Notes under the pieces: model-generated | What the model was told of the DNA's origin: nothing | The model's input: the letters and a program-made list of their open reading frames with translations, nothing else | The model's database searches: none | Position numbers and translations under genes: made by a program | Shown here: positions 1 through 5,526 of the stretch, piece after piece | Layout: every line of letters begins with the position of its first letter | Position numbering within the stretch: the first letter of the stretch is position 1 | Assembly (NCBI GenBank): GCA_002422065.1 | Contig: DITO01000270.1 | Location: 1-9,312 of the forward strand | Source of the DNA: Erysipelotrichaceae bacterium UBA6182 | Lineage (GTDB): Bacteria; Bacillota_I; Bacilli_A; Erysipelotrichales; Erysipelotrichaceae | Length of the DNA stretch: 9,312 bases | Direction: 5' to 3'

Positions 1-171
1 CCAATTGATCAAGGATACCAATGGTTTTCTGCACTAAAACTACTTGGTGTTCCTACAAAGATGATCATGTTTCATCATGAGAATCATGATTTAACACGCA
101 ATGGAAAACCTAAGGCAAGACTTCAATCTTATAAAGAGATTTTAGGATGGTTCAACACCTATCTTAAGTAA
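1..171 (+). CDS. S9-family peptidase (acylaminoacyl/prolyl oligopeptidase type), C-terminal fragment
   Basis: Frame 1 is open from the window edge to TAA at 169-171, giving the last 56 residues of a protein whose start lies upstream. The piece resembles the end of an S9 serine peptidase catalytic domain. It reads PIDQGYQWFSALKLLGVPTK, then an FHHENHDL stretch, then a R-x-N-G-K-P-K-A-R segment, and ends in GWFNTYLK. In S9C enzymes this region carries the catalytic histidine (the H of an ExH or NHD motif) followed by a short basic loop and a final amphipathic helix ending in WF..YL. Here the likely catalytic His is in NHDL. These enzymes are usually cytoplasmic and cleave short or N-acylated peptides. 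The Ser and Asp of the triad are outside the window, so the assignment rests on the tail only. Confidence 0.72.
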   Translation, partial: PIDQGYQWFSALKLLGVPTKMIMFHHENHDLTRNGKPKARLQSYKEILGWFNTYLK

Positions 172-198
172 CGAATAAGGAAACTTATTCGTTTTTTT
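170..198 (+). terminator. Rho-independent terminator of the S9 peptidase gene
   Basis: A perfect stem ACGAATAAG (171-179) / CTTATTCGT (184-192) closes a GAAA tetraloop (180-183) and is followed by a T run (192-198). One more A-T pair (170/193) can extend it. The stem overlaps the TAA stop codon of the peptidase, so transcription ends right at the gene end and the next gene needs its own promoter. Confidence 0.9.
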
Positions 199-199
199 A

Positions 200-212
200 T
201 GTGAATTTCACA
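200..212. promoter_or_regulatory. 13-bp perfect palindrome upstream of the transporter promoter
   Basis: TGTGAA-T-TTCACA is a perfect inverted repeat with a 1-bp centre. It sits between the terminator T run and the -35 box at 219. Its arms match Rex or CRP/FNR-type half-sites, but the 1-bp gap is wrong for those regulators (Rex needs 4 bp between 7-bp arms). It may be an operator for another regulator, or chance. Functional assignment is weak. Confidence 0.3.
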
Positions 213-218
213 AGTACA

Positions 219-247
219 TTGACATTTGTTAAAAAATTCACTAATAT
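219..247 (+). promoter_or_regulatory. Sigma-A-type promoter of the transporter operon
   Basis: A perfect -35 TTGACA (219-224) is followed after exactly 17 bp by TAATAT (242-247), a 4/6 match to the -10 consensus. The predicted start of transcription near 254 would leave only about a dozen nucleotides before the ATG at 266, so the Shine-Dalgarno at 253-260 would be the very 5' end of the mRNA. The spacer is filled by a Rex-like operator. Confidence 0.7.
226..243. promoter_or_regulatory. Rex-like redox operator in the transporter promoter
   Basis: TTGTTAA-AAAA-TTCACTA matches the Rex operator pattern (TTGTGAA or TTGTTAA, N4, TTCACAA or TTAACAA) with one mismatch, the T at 242. It lies between the -35 and -10 boxes and overlaps the first two bases of the -10, a position where a bound repressor would block RNA polymerase. 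Rex is a known NADH/NAD+-sensing repressor of fermentation and hydrogenase genes in Gram-positive bacteria. Whether Rex binds here is inferred from the site alone. CRP/FNR-type regulators use similar geometry, but the TTGTTAA arm favours Rex. Confidence 0.6.
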
Positions 248-265
248 AGTGTGGAGGTGAGAATA

Positions 266-1168
266 ATGAAACTATTAAAATATTTAATTGCATTACTCGT
301 AGCAGGGCTACTTCTTATAGGATGTCAAGTTGAACCAGTTCAAGTTGTCTCAGTACTTGTGCCAACTGGAGCACCTTCAGTACTATTTGTAGATATGATG
401 GAAAATTCAGAGACTGCATCTGTGGATGTTGTGAATGGTGTTGATCCAATCATGAGTGAATTTCTAAATCCAAGTCAGTCCTATGACATGATTGTTGCGC
501 CAATTGTGAGTGTTACTAAACTTCAAATGGAAGGTAAAACACCTTATAAACTCATTGGAATAGTCTCTTGGGGTAATCTGGTTATCTTAGGACCACAAGA
601 TTTAGATTTAAATAACTCAAAGCTTGGTATCTTTGCACCTATGGGAATTCCTGGAATCATGAGTCGTCATCTTCTTGAGAAAGAAGGGATTAACGTAGAA
701 GTTCAAGCGGTAGCAACAATGGCAGATGCCATGGCTCTTTATGTTGGGGGACATGTAGATGCGGTATTAATGGCTTATCCATTAGCTCAAAATATCATAG
801 ACAATTATGATGCACAAGTCTTGATTGATATTCAAGCACTGTATGAAAAGCATTATGGTCAAGACAATTATCCTCAAGCTGGGATGTATGTAAGTGAGAA
901 TTTCTACAACAAGCATAAATCACGCATTAGTGTTGTTATGAATCAATTAACAACGACTCATAATCTAAATCTAAGTACACCAAGTCGTTTAAATAACATC
1001 AATGAGGATGTTAAAACTAAACTTATGATGGAGACAATGCAACCATTGGTTCAAAACTATGATTCGTTAGGATTATTTCCTTGTTATTCATTAGAGAAAC
1101 TCAATGAACTCAATACTTTTCTTGATCTATTTGATCTAGAACTTCAATCTTCAATGATTGCTCGCTAA
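266..1168 (+). CDS. ABC transporter substrate-binding lipoprotein (NitT/TauT/THI5-like)
   Basis: This is a predicted 300-residue extracytoplasmic solute-binding protein anchored to the membrane by lipid. Start ATG 266 is preceded by a strong Shine-Dalgarno GGAGGTGA (253-260); a more upstream GTG at 251 is adjacent to and overlaps the promoter/SD region and is unlikely. The N-terminus is a type II signal peptide: MKLLK, a hydrophobic core, then lipobox LLIG-C with Cys20 as the lipidated residue. The mature part resembles the NMT1/THI5/SsuA-like fold: a 'D.IVAP' segment, 'LGIFAPMGIPGIM' and a 'GGHVDAVLMAYPLAQ' stretch near the middle, typical of periplasmic binding proteins of the nitrate/taurine/pyrimidine-precursor group. 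The substrate cannot be read from sequence. The permease gene follows after one nucleotide, so they form one operon. Rex-like control is suggested by the operator at 226-243. Confidence 0.82.
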   Translation: MKLLKYLIALLVAGLLLIGCQVEPVQVVSVLVPTGAPSVLFVDMMENSETASVDVVNGVDPIMSEFLNPSQSYDMIVAPIVSVTKLQMEGKTPYKLIGIVSWGNLVILGPQDLDLNNSKLGIFAPMGIPGIMSRHLLEKEGINVEVQAVATMADAMALYVGGHVDAVLMAYPLAQNIIDNYDAQVLIDIQALYEKHYGQDNYPQAGMYVSENFYNKHKSRISVVMNQLTTTHNLNLSTPSRLNNINEDVKTKLMMETMQPLVQNYDSLGLFPCYSLEKLNELNTFLDLFDLELQSSMIAR

Positions 1169-1169
1169 A

Positions 1170-1889
1170 ATGATTACCTCTCTGATTACAATCACTTTAC
1201 TTATAGTGATCTATCAAGGGATTCTTATATGGACTCCATATCGAGTTGTGCTACCTACGTTGTCACAATTGGGTATGGATTACATTGATCTTCTTTTTGA
1301 TCCATCATGGATAAGTGCCTTAATGAATTCAATAGGGCATAGTATTTTCATGTTGTTTGGGTTATCTCTATTTAGTCTAGTTATTGTGATGATTGGTATT
1401 AAAGTAAAATGGGTAAGACTTGGAGTTAAGCAACTTAGTGAATGGATGGCGAGTACTCCAACCATTGCTATTCTATTATTAGGATTAATCATTTTTGGAT
1501 TGACACAAAGTGTAAATATTATTGTTGGATTTATTGTTTGGCCACTTGTGTATGAACGATTAGATCATGCACTTACTTCACTTACTGATGATGAACAAGA
1601 TGTGATGCGAGTCTTCCCACCAACATGGTTTGAAGAATGGATCAATGTACGTTTAGCACGAGTTAAAGATGAACTTGGTTCAATGACAAATATTGTCTTT
1701 CCAACAACGCTTAAAATCCTTATAATGGTTGAAGTCCTCCATTCTCAAACTGGAGGGTATGGATTTCTATATCAGCTTGCTCGACAAAATTTCCAGATAG
1801 AAAGATTGATAACGCTTACAATTCATCTAATTGTGATACTAAAAATCCTGAAAACGCTAACAAGTTATTATTTTCACAAAAGCACTTGA
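1170..1889 (+). CDS. ABC transporter permease (NitT/TauT-type, BPD_transp_1-like)
   Basis: A 239-residue integral membrane protein, the probable channel partner of the lipoprotein encoded just upstream. About six hydrophobic segments are visible (roughly residues 3-22, 55-77, 97-112, 114-131, 176-190 and 212-230). Residues 135-180 fit the cytoplasmic coupling loop that normally carries the EAA motif, but here it reads DDEQDVMRVFPPTWFEEW and lacks a clear EAA...G signature. The following 'FPTTLKILIMVEVL' resembles the LP...WK.....EVL segment of SsuC/NitT-type permeases, with a G-G-Y-G-F turn after it. Start ATG 1170 lies one base after the upstream stop. A TTG at 1158 would overlap the upstream gene; neither has a clear Shine-Dalgarno, so translation is probably coupled. 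No ATPase gene follows: a terminator overlaps the stop codon. Confidence 0.75.
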   Translation: MITSLITITLLIVIYQGILIWTPYRVVLPTLSQLGMDYIDLLFDPSWISALMNSIGHSIFMLFGLSLFSLVIVMIGIKVKWVRLGVKQLSEWMASTPTIAILLLGLIIFGLTQSVNIIVGFIVWPLVYERLDHALTSLTDDEQDVMRVFPPTWFEEWINVRLARVKDELGSMTNIVFPTTLKILIMVEVLHSQTGGYGFLYQLARQNFQIERLITLTIHLIVILKILKTLTSYYFHKST

Positions 1890-1904
1890 AGGTGCTTTTC
1901 TTTT
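1878..1904 (+). terminator. Rho-independent terminator of the transporter operon
   Basis: The 8-bp stem AAAAGCAC (1878-1885) / GTGCTTTT (1892-1899) with loop TTGAAG is followed by CTTTT. The permease stop codon TGA (1887-1889) lies in the loop. It separates the transporter transcript from the hydrogenase gene. Confidence 0.82.
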
Positions 1905-1914
1905 ATGTTATATT
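1886..1914 (+). promoter_or_regulatory. Predicted promoter of the hydrogenase gene
   Basis: TTGAAG (1886-1891, 4/6 to -35) is followed after 17 bp by TATATT (1909-1914, 5/6 to -10). Transcription would begin near 1921, about 40 nt before the chosen start codon. The -35 box is the loop of the preceding terminator, an unusually economical overlap. A Rex-like operator lies directly at the predicted start of transcription. Confidence 0.55.
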
Positions 1915-1916
1915 TC

Positions 1917-1934
1917 TTGTGAAATTATTAACAA
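1917..1934. promoter_or_regulatory. Rex-like redox operator at the hydrogenase promoter
   Basis: TTGTGAAATTATTAACAA is a 7-4-7 site. The left arm is a perfect TTGTGAA and the right arm is TTAACAA, the variant common in clostridial Rex sites; the arms are symmetric except at one position. It covers the predicted transcription start, so binding would repress initiation when NADH is low, the expected logic for a hydrogen-evolving enzyme. The match is seen in sequence; the identity of the regulator is inferred. Confidence 0.68.
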
Positions 1935-1948
1935 ATAGTGAAAGAAAC

Positions 1949-1954
1949 AGGTGA
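1949..1954 (+). promoter_or_regulatory. Shine-Dalgarno that fixes the hydrogenase start
   Basis: AGGTGA is 7 nt upstream of GTG 1962. The alternative GTG at 1938 has no Shine-Dalgarno and would begin only four bases after the Rex-like site, so this site favours the shorter protein. Confidence 0.6.
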
Positions 1955-1961
1955 AGTAACT

Positions 1962-3431
1962 GTGGGACTCTTTGATCATGAAGCACGGCAGTTTAAATTT
2001 GATGTATTAAGGGAAGTTGCAATCGCATCATATAGTGATTCTATATCACCAACTTTAGATGATGATTTGGCCTATAAGCTCATTCCAACATTAAAGGCAA
2101 ACTTTCGTTGTTGTGTATACAAGGAGCGAGAAATCATTCGTGCTCGTACCCGTATGGCTTTAGGAAGACTTCCTAATTCACGTAAAGATGAAGTCACTCA
2201 TGAGAGACAATTTGTCCATGTGATTGAATCTGCATGTGATGGTTGTACCATTAAAAGAATTCATATTACGGATAATTGTCGTAAATGCATGGCTAAGTCT
2301 TGTAAAGTAGTTTGTAAGTTTGATGCGATTACTATGGGGCCAGATCGTGCTCATATTGATTTGGATAAATGTAAAGAATGTGGAGCATGTGTTAAGGCGT
2401 GTGCATTTAATGCTGTTGTTGAAACGGTACGTCCTTGTAAAGCAAGTTGTGCTGTTAATGCAATTAGTATGGATGAATATGGTATTGCGAAGATTGATAT
2501 GGAGAAATGTATTAACTGTGCTGCTTGTCAAACAGCATGTCCATTTGGGGCTATTGAGGATATTTCTCATATGACCGATGTCATTAATCAATTAAAAGGG
2601 GATAAAAAAGTGATTGCGATGGTTGCTCCTTCAATTCAAGGACAACTTGATAGCGCAACACTTCCTCAAATCAAAGAAGGAATCCGTCAGTTAGGTTTTG
2701 ATATGGTGGTTGAAGTAGCAGCTGCAGCCGATATTGTGGCTTACTATGAAAAAGAAGAACTTAAAGAGCGTATAGCAAATGGTCAACCCATGACAAGTTC
2801 ATGTTGTCCAGCATTTGTAAACATGATTAAGCTTCACTATCCTGAAGTTAAACCTTATTTATCAACAATGAAATCCCCAATGATGGTGATGGGGCAACTG
2901 ATGAAAGCAAGATATCCAGATGTCTTAACTGTATTTATTGGACCTTGTGTGGCTAAGAAACAAGAAGCTTATGAAGATGATCATGAAAGTGTTGACTATG
3001 TTTTAACGTTTGAAGAGATTGCTGCCATGCTTGTATCACAACGTATTTATTGTTCTGGTATTCAAGTGGATCCTGAAGTTGAAGCATCTAAATATGGCCG
3101 TGAATTTGCAAGAGTGGGTGGTGTTAGTGCTGCACTCGTTGCTGCAATGAAGGAAGATAATCAACCAGCCTTTAGAAGTAGTGTTGGTAATGGATGTGGG
3201 GATTGTAAGAAGGCGTTGATGATGTTGAAGGTTAAACGTCATGACTTTGATGTTCTTGAAGGTATGGCGTGTGTGGGTGGTTGTTCCAATGGACCAGGAA
3301 CGATTGAAACCAATGGAAAAGTAAAACAACGCTTTGATAAAGAGAATGTTGGAAATACACATAGTATTGCAGATACACTAAAAGCATTTGAAGAAGAACT
3401 ACAACATATTCATATTCATACTCATCATTAA
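1962..3431 (+). CDS. [FeFe] hydrogenase, group B-like, with N-terminal ferredoxin-type clusters
   Basis: A 489-residue soluble enzyme predicted to reduce protons to H2 or oxidise H2, exchanging electrons with ferredoxin. Three Cys groups for Fe-S clusters come first: Cys106/109/114/118 (CX2CX4CX3C), Cys137/140/143/147 and Cys183/186/189/193 (both CX2CX2CX3C), with an extra pair Cys159/163. The H-cluster domain has all three signatures. L1 is SSCCPAF (Cys281, proton relay; Cys282, ligand). L2 is IGPCVAKKQE (Cys329; Lys332 and Glu335 conserved). L3 is EGMACVGGCSNGP (Met435, Cys437, Cys441). GPC instead of MPC, and N-terminal motifs such as FRCCVYKERE and R.ALG, match the group B family (TIGR04105) as I remember it. 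Start GTG 1962 has a good Shine-Dalgarno; 1938 would add 8 residues. The protein ends in a His-rich tail, HIHIHTHH. Maturation genes hydE/F/G are not in the window. It is a single-gene unit between promoter 1886-1914 and terminator 3438-3461. Confidence 0.92.
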   Translation: MGLFDHEARQFKFDVLREVAIASYSDSISPTLDDDLAYKLIPTLKANFRCCVYKEREIIRARTRMALGRLPNSRKDEVTHERQFVHVIESACDGCTIKRIHITDNCRKCMAKSCKVVCKFDAITMGPDRAHIDLDKCKECGACVKACAFNAVVETVRPCKASCAVNAISMDEYGIAKIDMEKCINCAACQTACPFGAIEDISHMTDVINQLKGDKKVIAMVAPSIQGQLDSATLPQIKEGIRQLGFDMVVEVAAAADIVAYYEKEELKERIANGQPMTSSCCPAFVNMIKLHYPEVKPYLSTMKSPMMVMGQLMKARYPDVLTVFIGPCVAKKQEAYEDDHESVDYVLTFEEIAAMLVSQRIYCSGIQVDPEVEASKYGREFARVGGVSAALVAAMKEDNQPAFRSSVGNGCGDCKKALMMLKVKRHDFDVLEGMACVGGCSNGPGTIETNGKVKQRFDKENVGNTHSIADTLKAFEEELQHIHIHTHH

Positions 3432-3437
3432 TGATTG

Positions 3438-3461
3438 ACCATCCTTAGGGATGGTTTTCTT
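3438..3461 (+). terminator. Rho-independent terminator of the hydrogenase gene
   Basis: The perfect 7-bp stem ACCATCC (3438-3444) / GGATGGT (3449-3455) with TTAG loop is followed by TTTTCTT. It begins 7 nt after the hydrogenase stop codon and makes the hydrogenase a single-gene transcript. Confidence 0.88.
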
Positions 3462-3462
3462 A

Positions 3463-3576
3463 TTGTGAGAATAAATAGGATGTGTTATTACTGATATTTG
3501 ATTCGTTAAAACATGAATTAGACATACTAAGCATTTTGATTACAAGAGAACACATTTGGTACAAATCCTATTTCTG
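3463..3576. other. Non-coding spacer with inverted repeats
   Basis: No reading frame of note is found here. A 9-bp inverted repeat, AAATAGGAT (3473-3481) and ATCCTATTT (3565-3573), is extended on the inside by GTGTT (3482-3486) / AACAC (3549-3553), leaving an 11-nt bulge. Inside the right part is a 13-bp palindrome ATTTG-GTA-CAAAT (3554-3566). These lie upstream of the likely promoter of the aldehyde dehydrogenase operon, so they would act as DNA sites rather than as leader RNA unless another promoter reads through. No regulator is recognised. Confidence 0.3.
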
Positions 3577-3605
3577 TGCTTATTCACATCAATTCGTTGT
3601 ATGAT
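3577..3605 (+). promoter_or_regulatory. Possible promoter of the aldehyde dehydrogenase operon
   Basis: TATGAT (3600-3605, 5/6 to -10) is preceded after 17 bp by TGCTTA (3577-3582), a poor -35. The 11-mer TTCTGTGCTTA containing this -35 also occurs at the ppx promoter (6536-6546) at nearly the same distance from its -10. The start of transcription would be near 3612, giving a leader of about 45 nt. A second -10-like CATAAT at 3611 has no paired -35. Confidence 0.4.
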
Positions 3606-3656
3606 AGTAGCATAATCAACGTCTTTTTGATAAGTTTATAACACACGGAGGTGTTT

Positions 3657-5027
3657 ATGTTTAAAACCATTTATGATTCTCAGAAAGCATACTTTAAATC
3701 ACATGTAACGCTATCACTTCAAGCACGATTAGATTCCATATCAAAGTTAGAAAGTATGATTACAGTACATGAAAAAGCACTGTGTGAAGCTGTATTCAAA
3801 GATCTTAATAAAAGTGAAACTGAAGCTTTCCTAACAGAAATTCTTCCTCTCAAACAAGAAATCACTTATATTCGAAAACATCTCAAATCATGGATGAAAG
3901 CTAAGAGAAAACCTAGATCTTTAGTGACTAGCACGATGTCATCAAAAGTATTGCCATCTCCAAAAGGAGTTGTACTCATCGTCTCACCTTGGAATTACCC
4001 AATACAGCTAGCTTTAATGCCTTTGATGTCAGCTCTATCAGCGGGGAATACGGCCATTGTGAAAGTCTCTGAAATCTCATCTTATACCGGAAAACTACTT
4101 ACGAAGCTTATTAACGAAACTTTTGATTCTAAGCTTGTTTATGCTACTGATGTAGGACCAGAAGAATTTCATGATTTACTAGAATTACCTTATGATCATC
4201 TTTTCTTTACAGGATCACCCTCTATTGGAAAGATTATGATGAGTGCTGCTGCTAAGCACTTAACACCGGTCACATTAGAACTTGGGGGTAAAAGTCCTGC
4301 TATTGTCATGCCTGACGCTAATATTAAAGTTGCAGCACGACGTATTGTATGGGGTAAAGGTTTAAACTGTGGACAAACATGTATTGCACCTGATTATGTT
4401 GTAGTGCATCAAAGTGTTAAGAATGAGCTTGTTGAAGCATTAAAAGAAATGATAGAAACTCAGTTTCCTTCATCTTTAACACAAGAAGATTTTCCTAAAA
4501 TCATTAATGAGCGTCATTTTGATCGCTTAGTTTCATATTTAAAGGATCAAGCAATTCTTCATGGGGGTACCTATGATAAGGAACAGAATAAGATTGCCTT
4601 TACATTAATCCATGAACCATCCTTTGATAGTCCTCTTATGCAAGATGAAATCTTTGGACCTATTCTACCAATCCTTTCATATCATGATGAAACATCACTC
4701 AATGAGATTCTTGATGCCCACCCAAATCCTTTAGCCTTATACTTATTTACTGAAGATAAAGCCAATAAAGAAAAGATAATGAAAGAGCGTGGATTTGGAG
4801 GGGCAGCTATCAATGATACGATTTTACATATTGTTTCCCCAACACTCCCTTTTGGTGGGGTAGGAAACAGTGGTATGGGTTCATATCATGGTGTTTATTC
4901 TTTTGAAACCTTCTCACATATGAAAACTATTGTTGATTCTCCAACATGGTTTGATCTTATCGTTAAGTATCCACCATACACAACTAAGAAAAAGAAACTC
5001 ATTCTAATCCTAAGAAAGTGGGTATAA
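3657..5027 (+). CDS. Class 3 (fatty-aldehyde type) aldehyde dehydrogenase
   Basis: A predicted 456-residue NAD(P)-dependent enzyme that oxidises aldehydes to carboxylic acids. The motif order is that of the ALDH superfamily: SPWNYP (about 110-115), the cofactor-binding AIVKVSE region, FTGSPSIG (184-191) as the Rossmann glycine motif, LELGGKSP with general base Glu208, GQTC with catalytic Cys242, EIFGP (331-335), and PFGGVGNSGMGSYHG near 400. The short length (about 450 rather than 480-500) and the C-terminal YPPYTTKKKK stretch followed by a hydrophobic LILIL tail are typical of class 3 enzymes such as YwdH/AlkH or FALDH. In some relatives that tail gates the substrate or touches the membrane. 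Start ATG 3657 has Shine-Dalgarno GGAGG (3647-3651); a GTG at 3651 overlaps that site. First gene of a three-gene operon. The natural aldehyde is unknown. Confidence 0.9.
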   Translation: MFKTIYDSQKAYFKSHVTLSLQARLDSISKLESMITVHEKALCEAVFKDLNKSETEAFLTEILPLKQEITYIRKHLKSWMKAKRKPRSLVTSTMSSKVLPSPKGVVLIVSPWNYPIQLALMPLMSALSAGNTAIVKVSEISSYTGKLLTKLINETFDSKLVYATDVGPEEFHDLLELPYDHLFFTGSPSIGKIMMSAAAKHLTPVTLELGGKSPAIVMPDANIKVAARRIVWGKGLNCGQTCIAPDYVVVHQSVKNELVEALKEMIETQFPSSLTQEDFPKIINERHFDRLVSYLKDQAILHGGTYDKEQNKIAFTLIHEPSFDSPLMQDEIFGPILPILSYHDETSLNEILDAHPNPLALYLFTEDKANKEKIMKERGFGGAAINDTILHIVSPTLPFGGVGNSGMGSYHGVYSFETFSHMKTIVDSPTWFDLIVKYPPYTTKKKKLILILRKWV

Positions 5028-5028
5028 T

Positions 5029-5526
5029 ATGGCCATTAAAACCTTTCCTTATACTGTCCTCAAACAAGACAACCAGTTTGAAATCCGAGCAATGGATTCA
5101 TACTATGTTGTTAAGAGCAAAAATGTAGAACGATTAGGCTATCAAGGATTTGATGCTTGTTTTCGCTATATTAGTGGTGACAATCAAGCATCAAAATCGT
5201 ATAGTATGACAGCCCCTGTGATTAACAGACTACAAGATACAAATATGATTGATACATCATTTGTCTTATTGGATCAAGACACACCTCCACAACCTAATCA
5301 TCAAGCTGTCATTGAAAAAATAGAATCAACATGCATGGTGGTGTATAAGTTTAAAGGAAATATTAATGATCAAGTAATTAAAACATCATTGGAAACGTTA
5401 GAGACTTATATTAATACCCAAGGACTTATCATTAAAGATGGTCCTTGGTTAGCACGCTATAACCCACCATTTATACCAGGATTTTTAAAACGAAATGAAA
5501 TGATGATGGAGGTTGAATGTGATTAA
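5029..5526 (+). CDS. SOUL-family putative heme-binding protein
   Basis: A 165-residue protein resembling the SOUL/HBP family. Visible family marks are FEIR near residue 17, the GFDACFRYISGDN segment (40-52), MTAPV (60-64), and the C-terminal LARYNPPFIPGFLKRNE block (141-156) preceding a short acidic strand. No signal peptide is seen, so it is probably cytoplasmic. Eukaryotic p22HBP and SOUL bind tetrapyrroles by a hydrophobic cleft rather than a fixed motif, and the ligand of bacterial members is mostly unknown, so heme binding here is only family knowledge. The gene starts one base after the aldehyde dehydrogenase stop and ends inside the next gene, which makes co-expression likely. The Shine-Dalgarno is weak (AAAGTGGG), consistent with translational coupling. 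Confidence 0.8.
   Translation: MAIKTFPYTVLKQDNQFEIRAMDSYYVVKSKNVERLGYQGFDACFRYISGDNQASKSYSMTAPVINRLQDTNMIDTSFVLLDQDTPPQPNHQAVIEKIESTCMVVYKFKGNINDQVIKTSLETLETYINTQGLIIKDGPWLARYNPPFIPGFLKRNEMMMEVECD

Noticed and set aside
251..265. Upstream GTG start for the lipoprotein
   Set aside because: It overlaps the -10/SD region, has no Shine-Dalgarno, and would put charged residues before a clean type II signal peptide that starts at 266.
1938..1961. Upstream GTG start for the hydrogenase
   Set aside because: No Shine-Dalgarno, and it begins only four bases past the Rex-like operator; GTG 1962 has AGGTGA at proper distance. Not excluded.
2320..2574. Second + strand frame inside the hydrogenase
   Set aside because: An out-of-frame shadow; repetitive Val/Leu composition reflects the Cys-rich coding sequence in the other frame.
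2178..2591. Reverse-strand open frame opposite the hydrogenase ferredoxin domain
   Set aside because: It lies entirely inside a well-supported gene, and its composition (rich in Asn, Thr, Ile) is that of an antisense shadow.
3036..3362. Reverse-strand open frame opposite the hydrogenase C-terminal domain
   Set aside because: Antisense shadow with no Shine-Dalgarno or family resemblance. The same holds for short reverse frames at 1280-1492, 5860-6045 and 6304-6492.
3627..3644. Possible third Rex-like site before the aldehyde dehydrogenase
   Set aside because: TTGATAA-GTTT-ATAACAC has three mismatches to the best Rex pattern, too weak in AT-rich DNA to claim.
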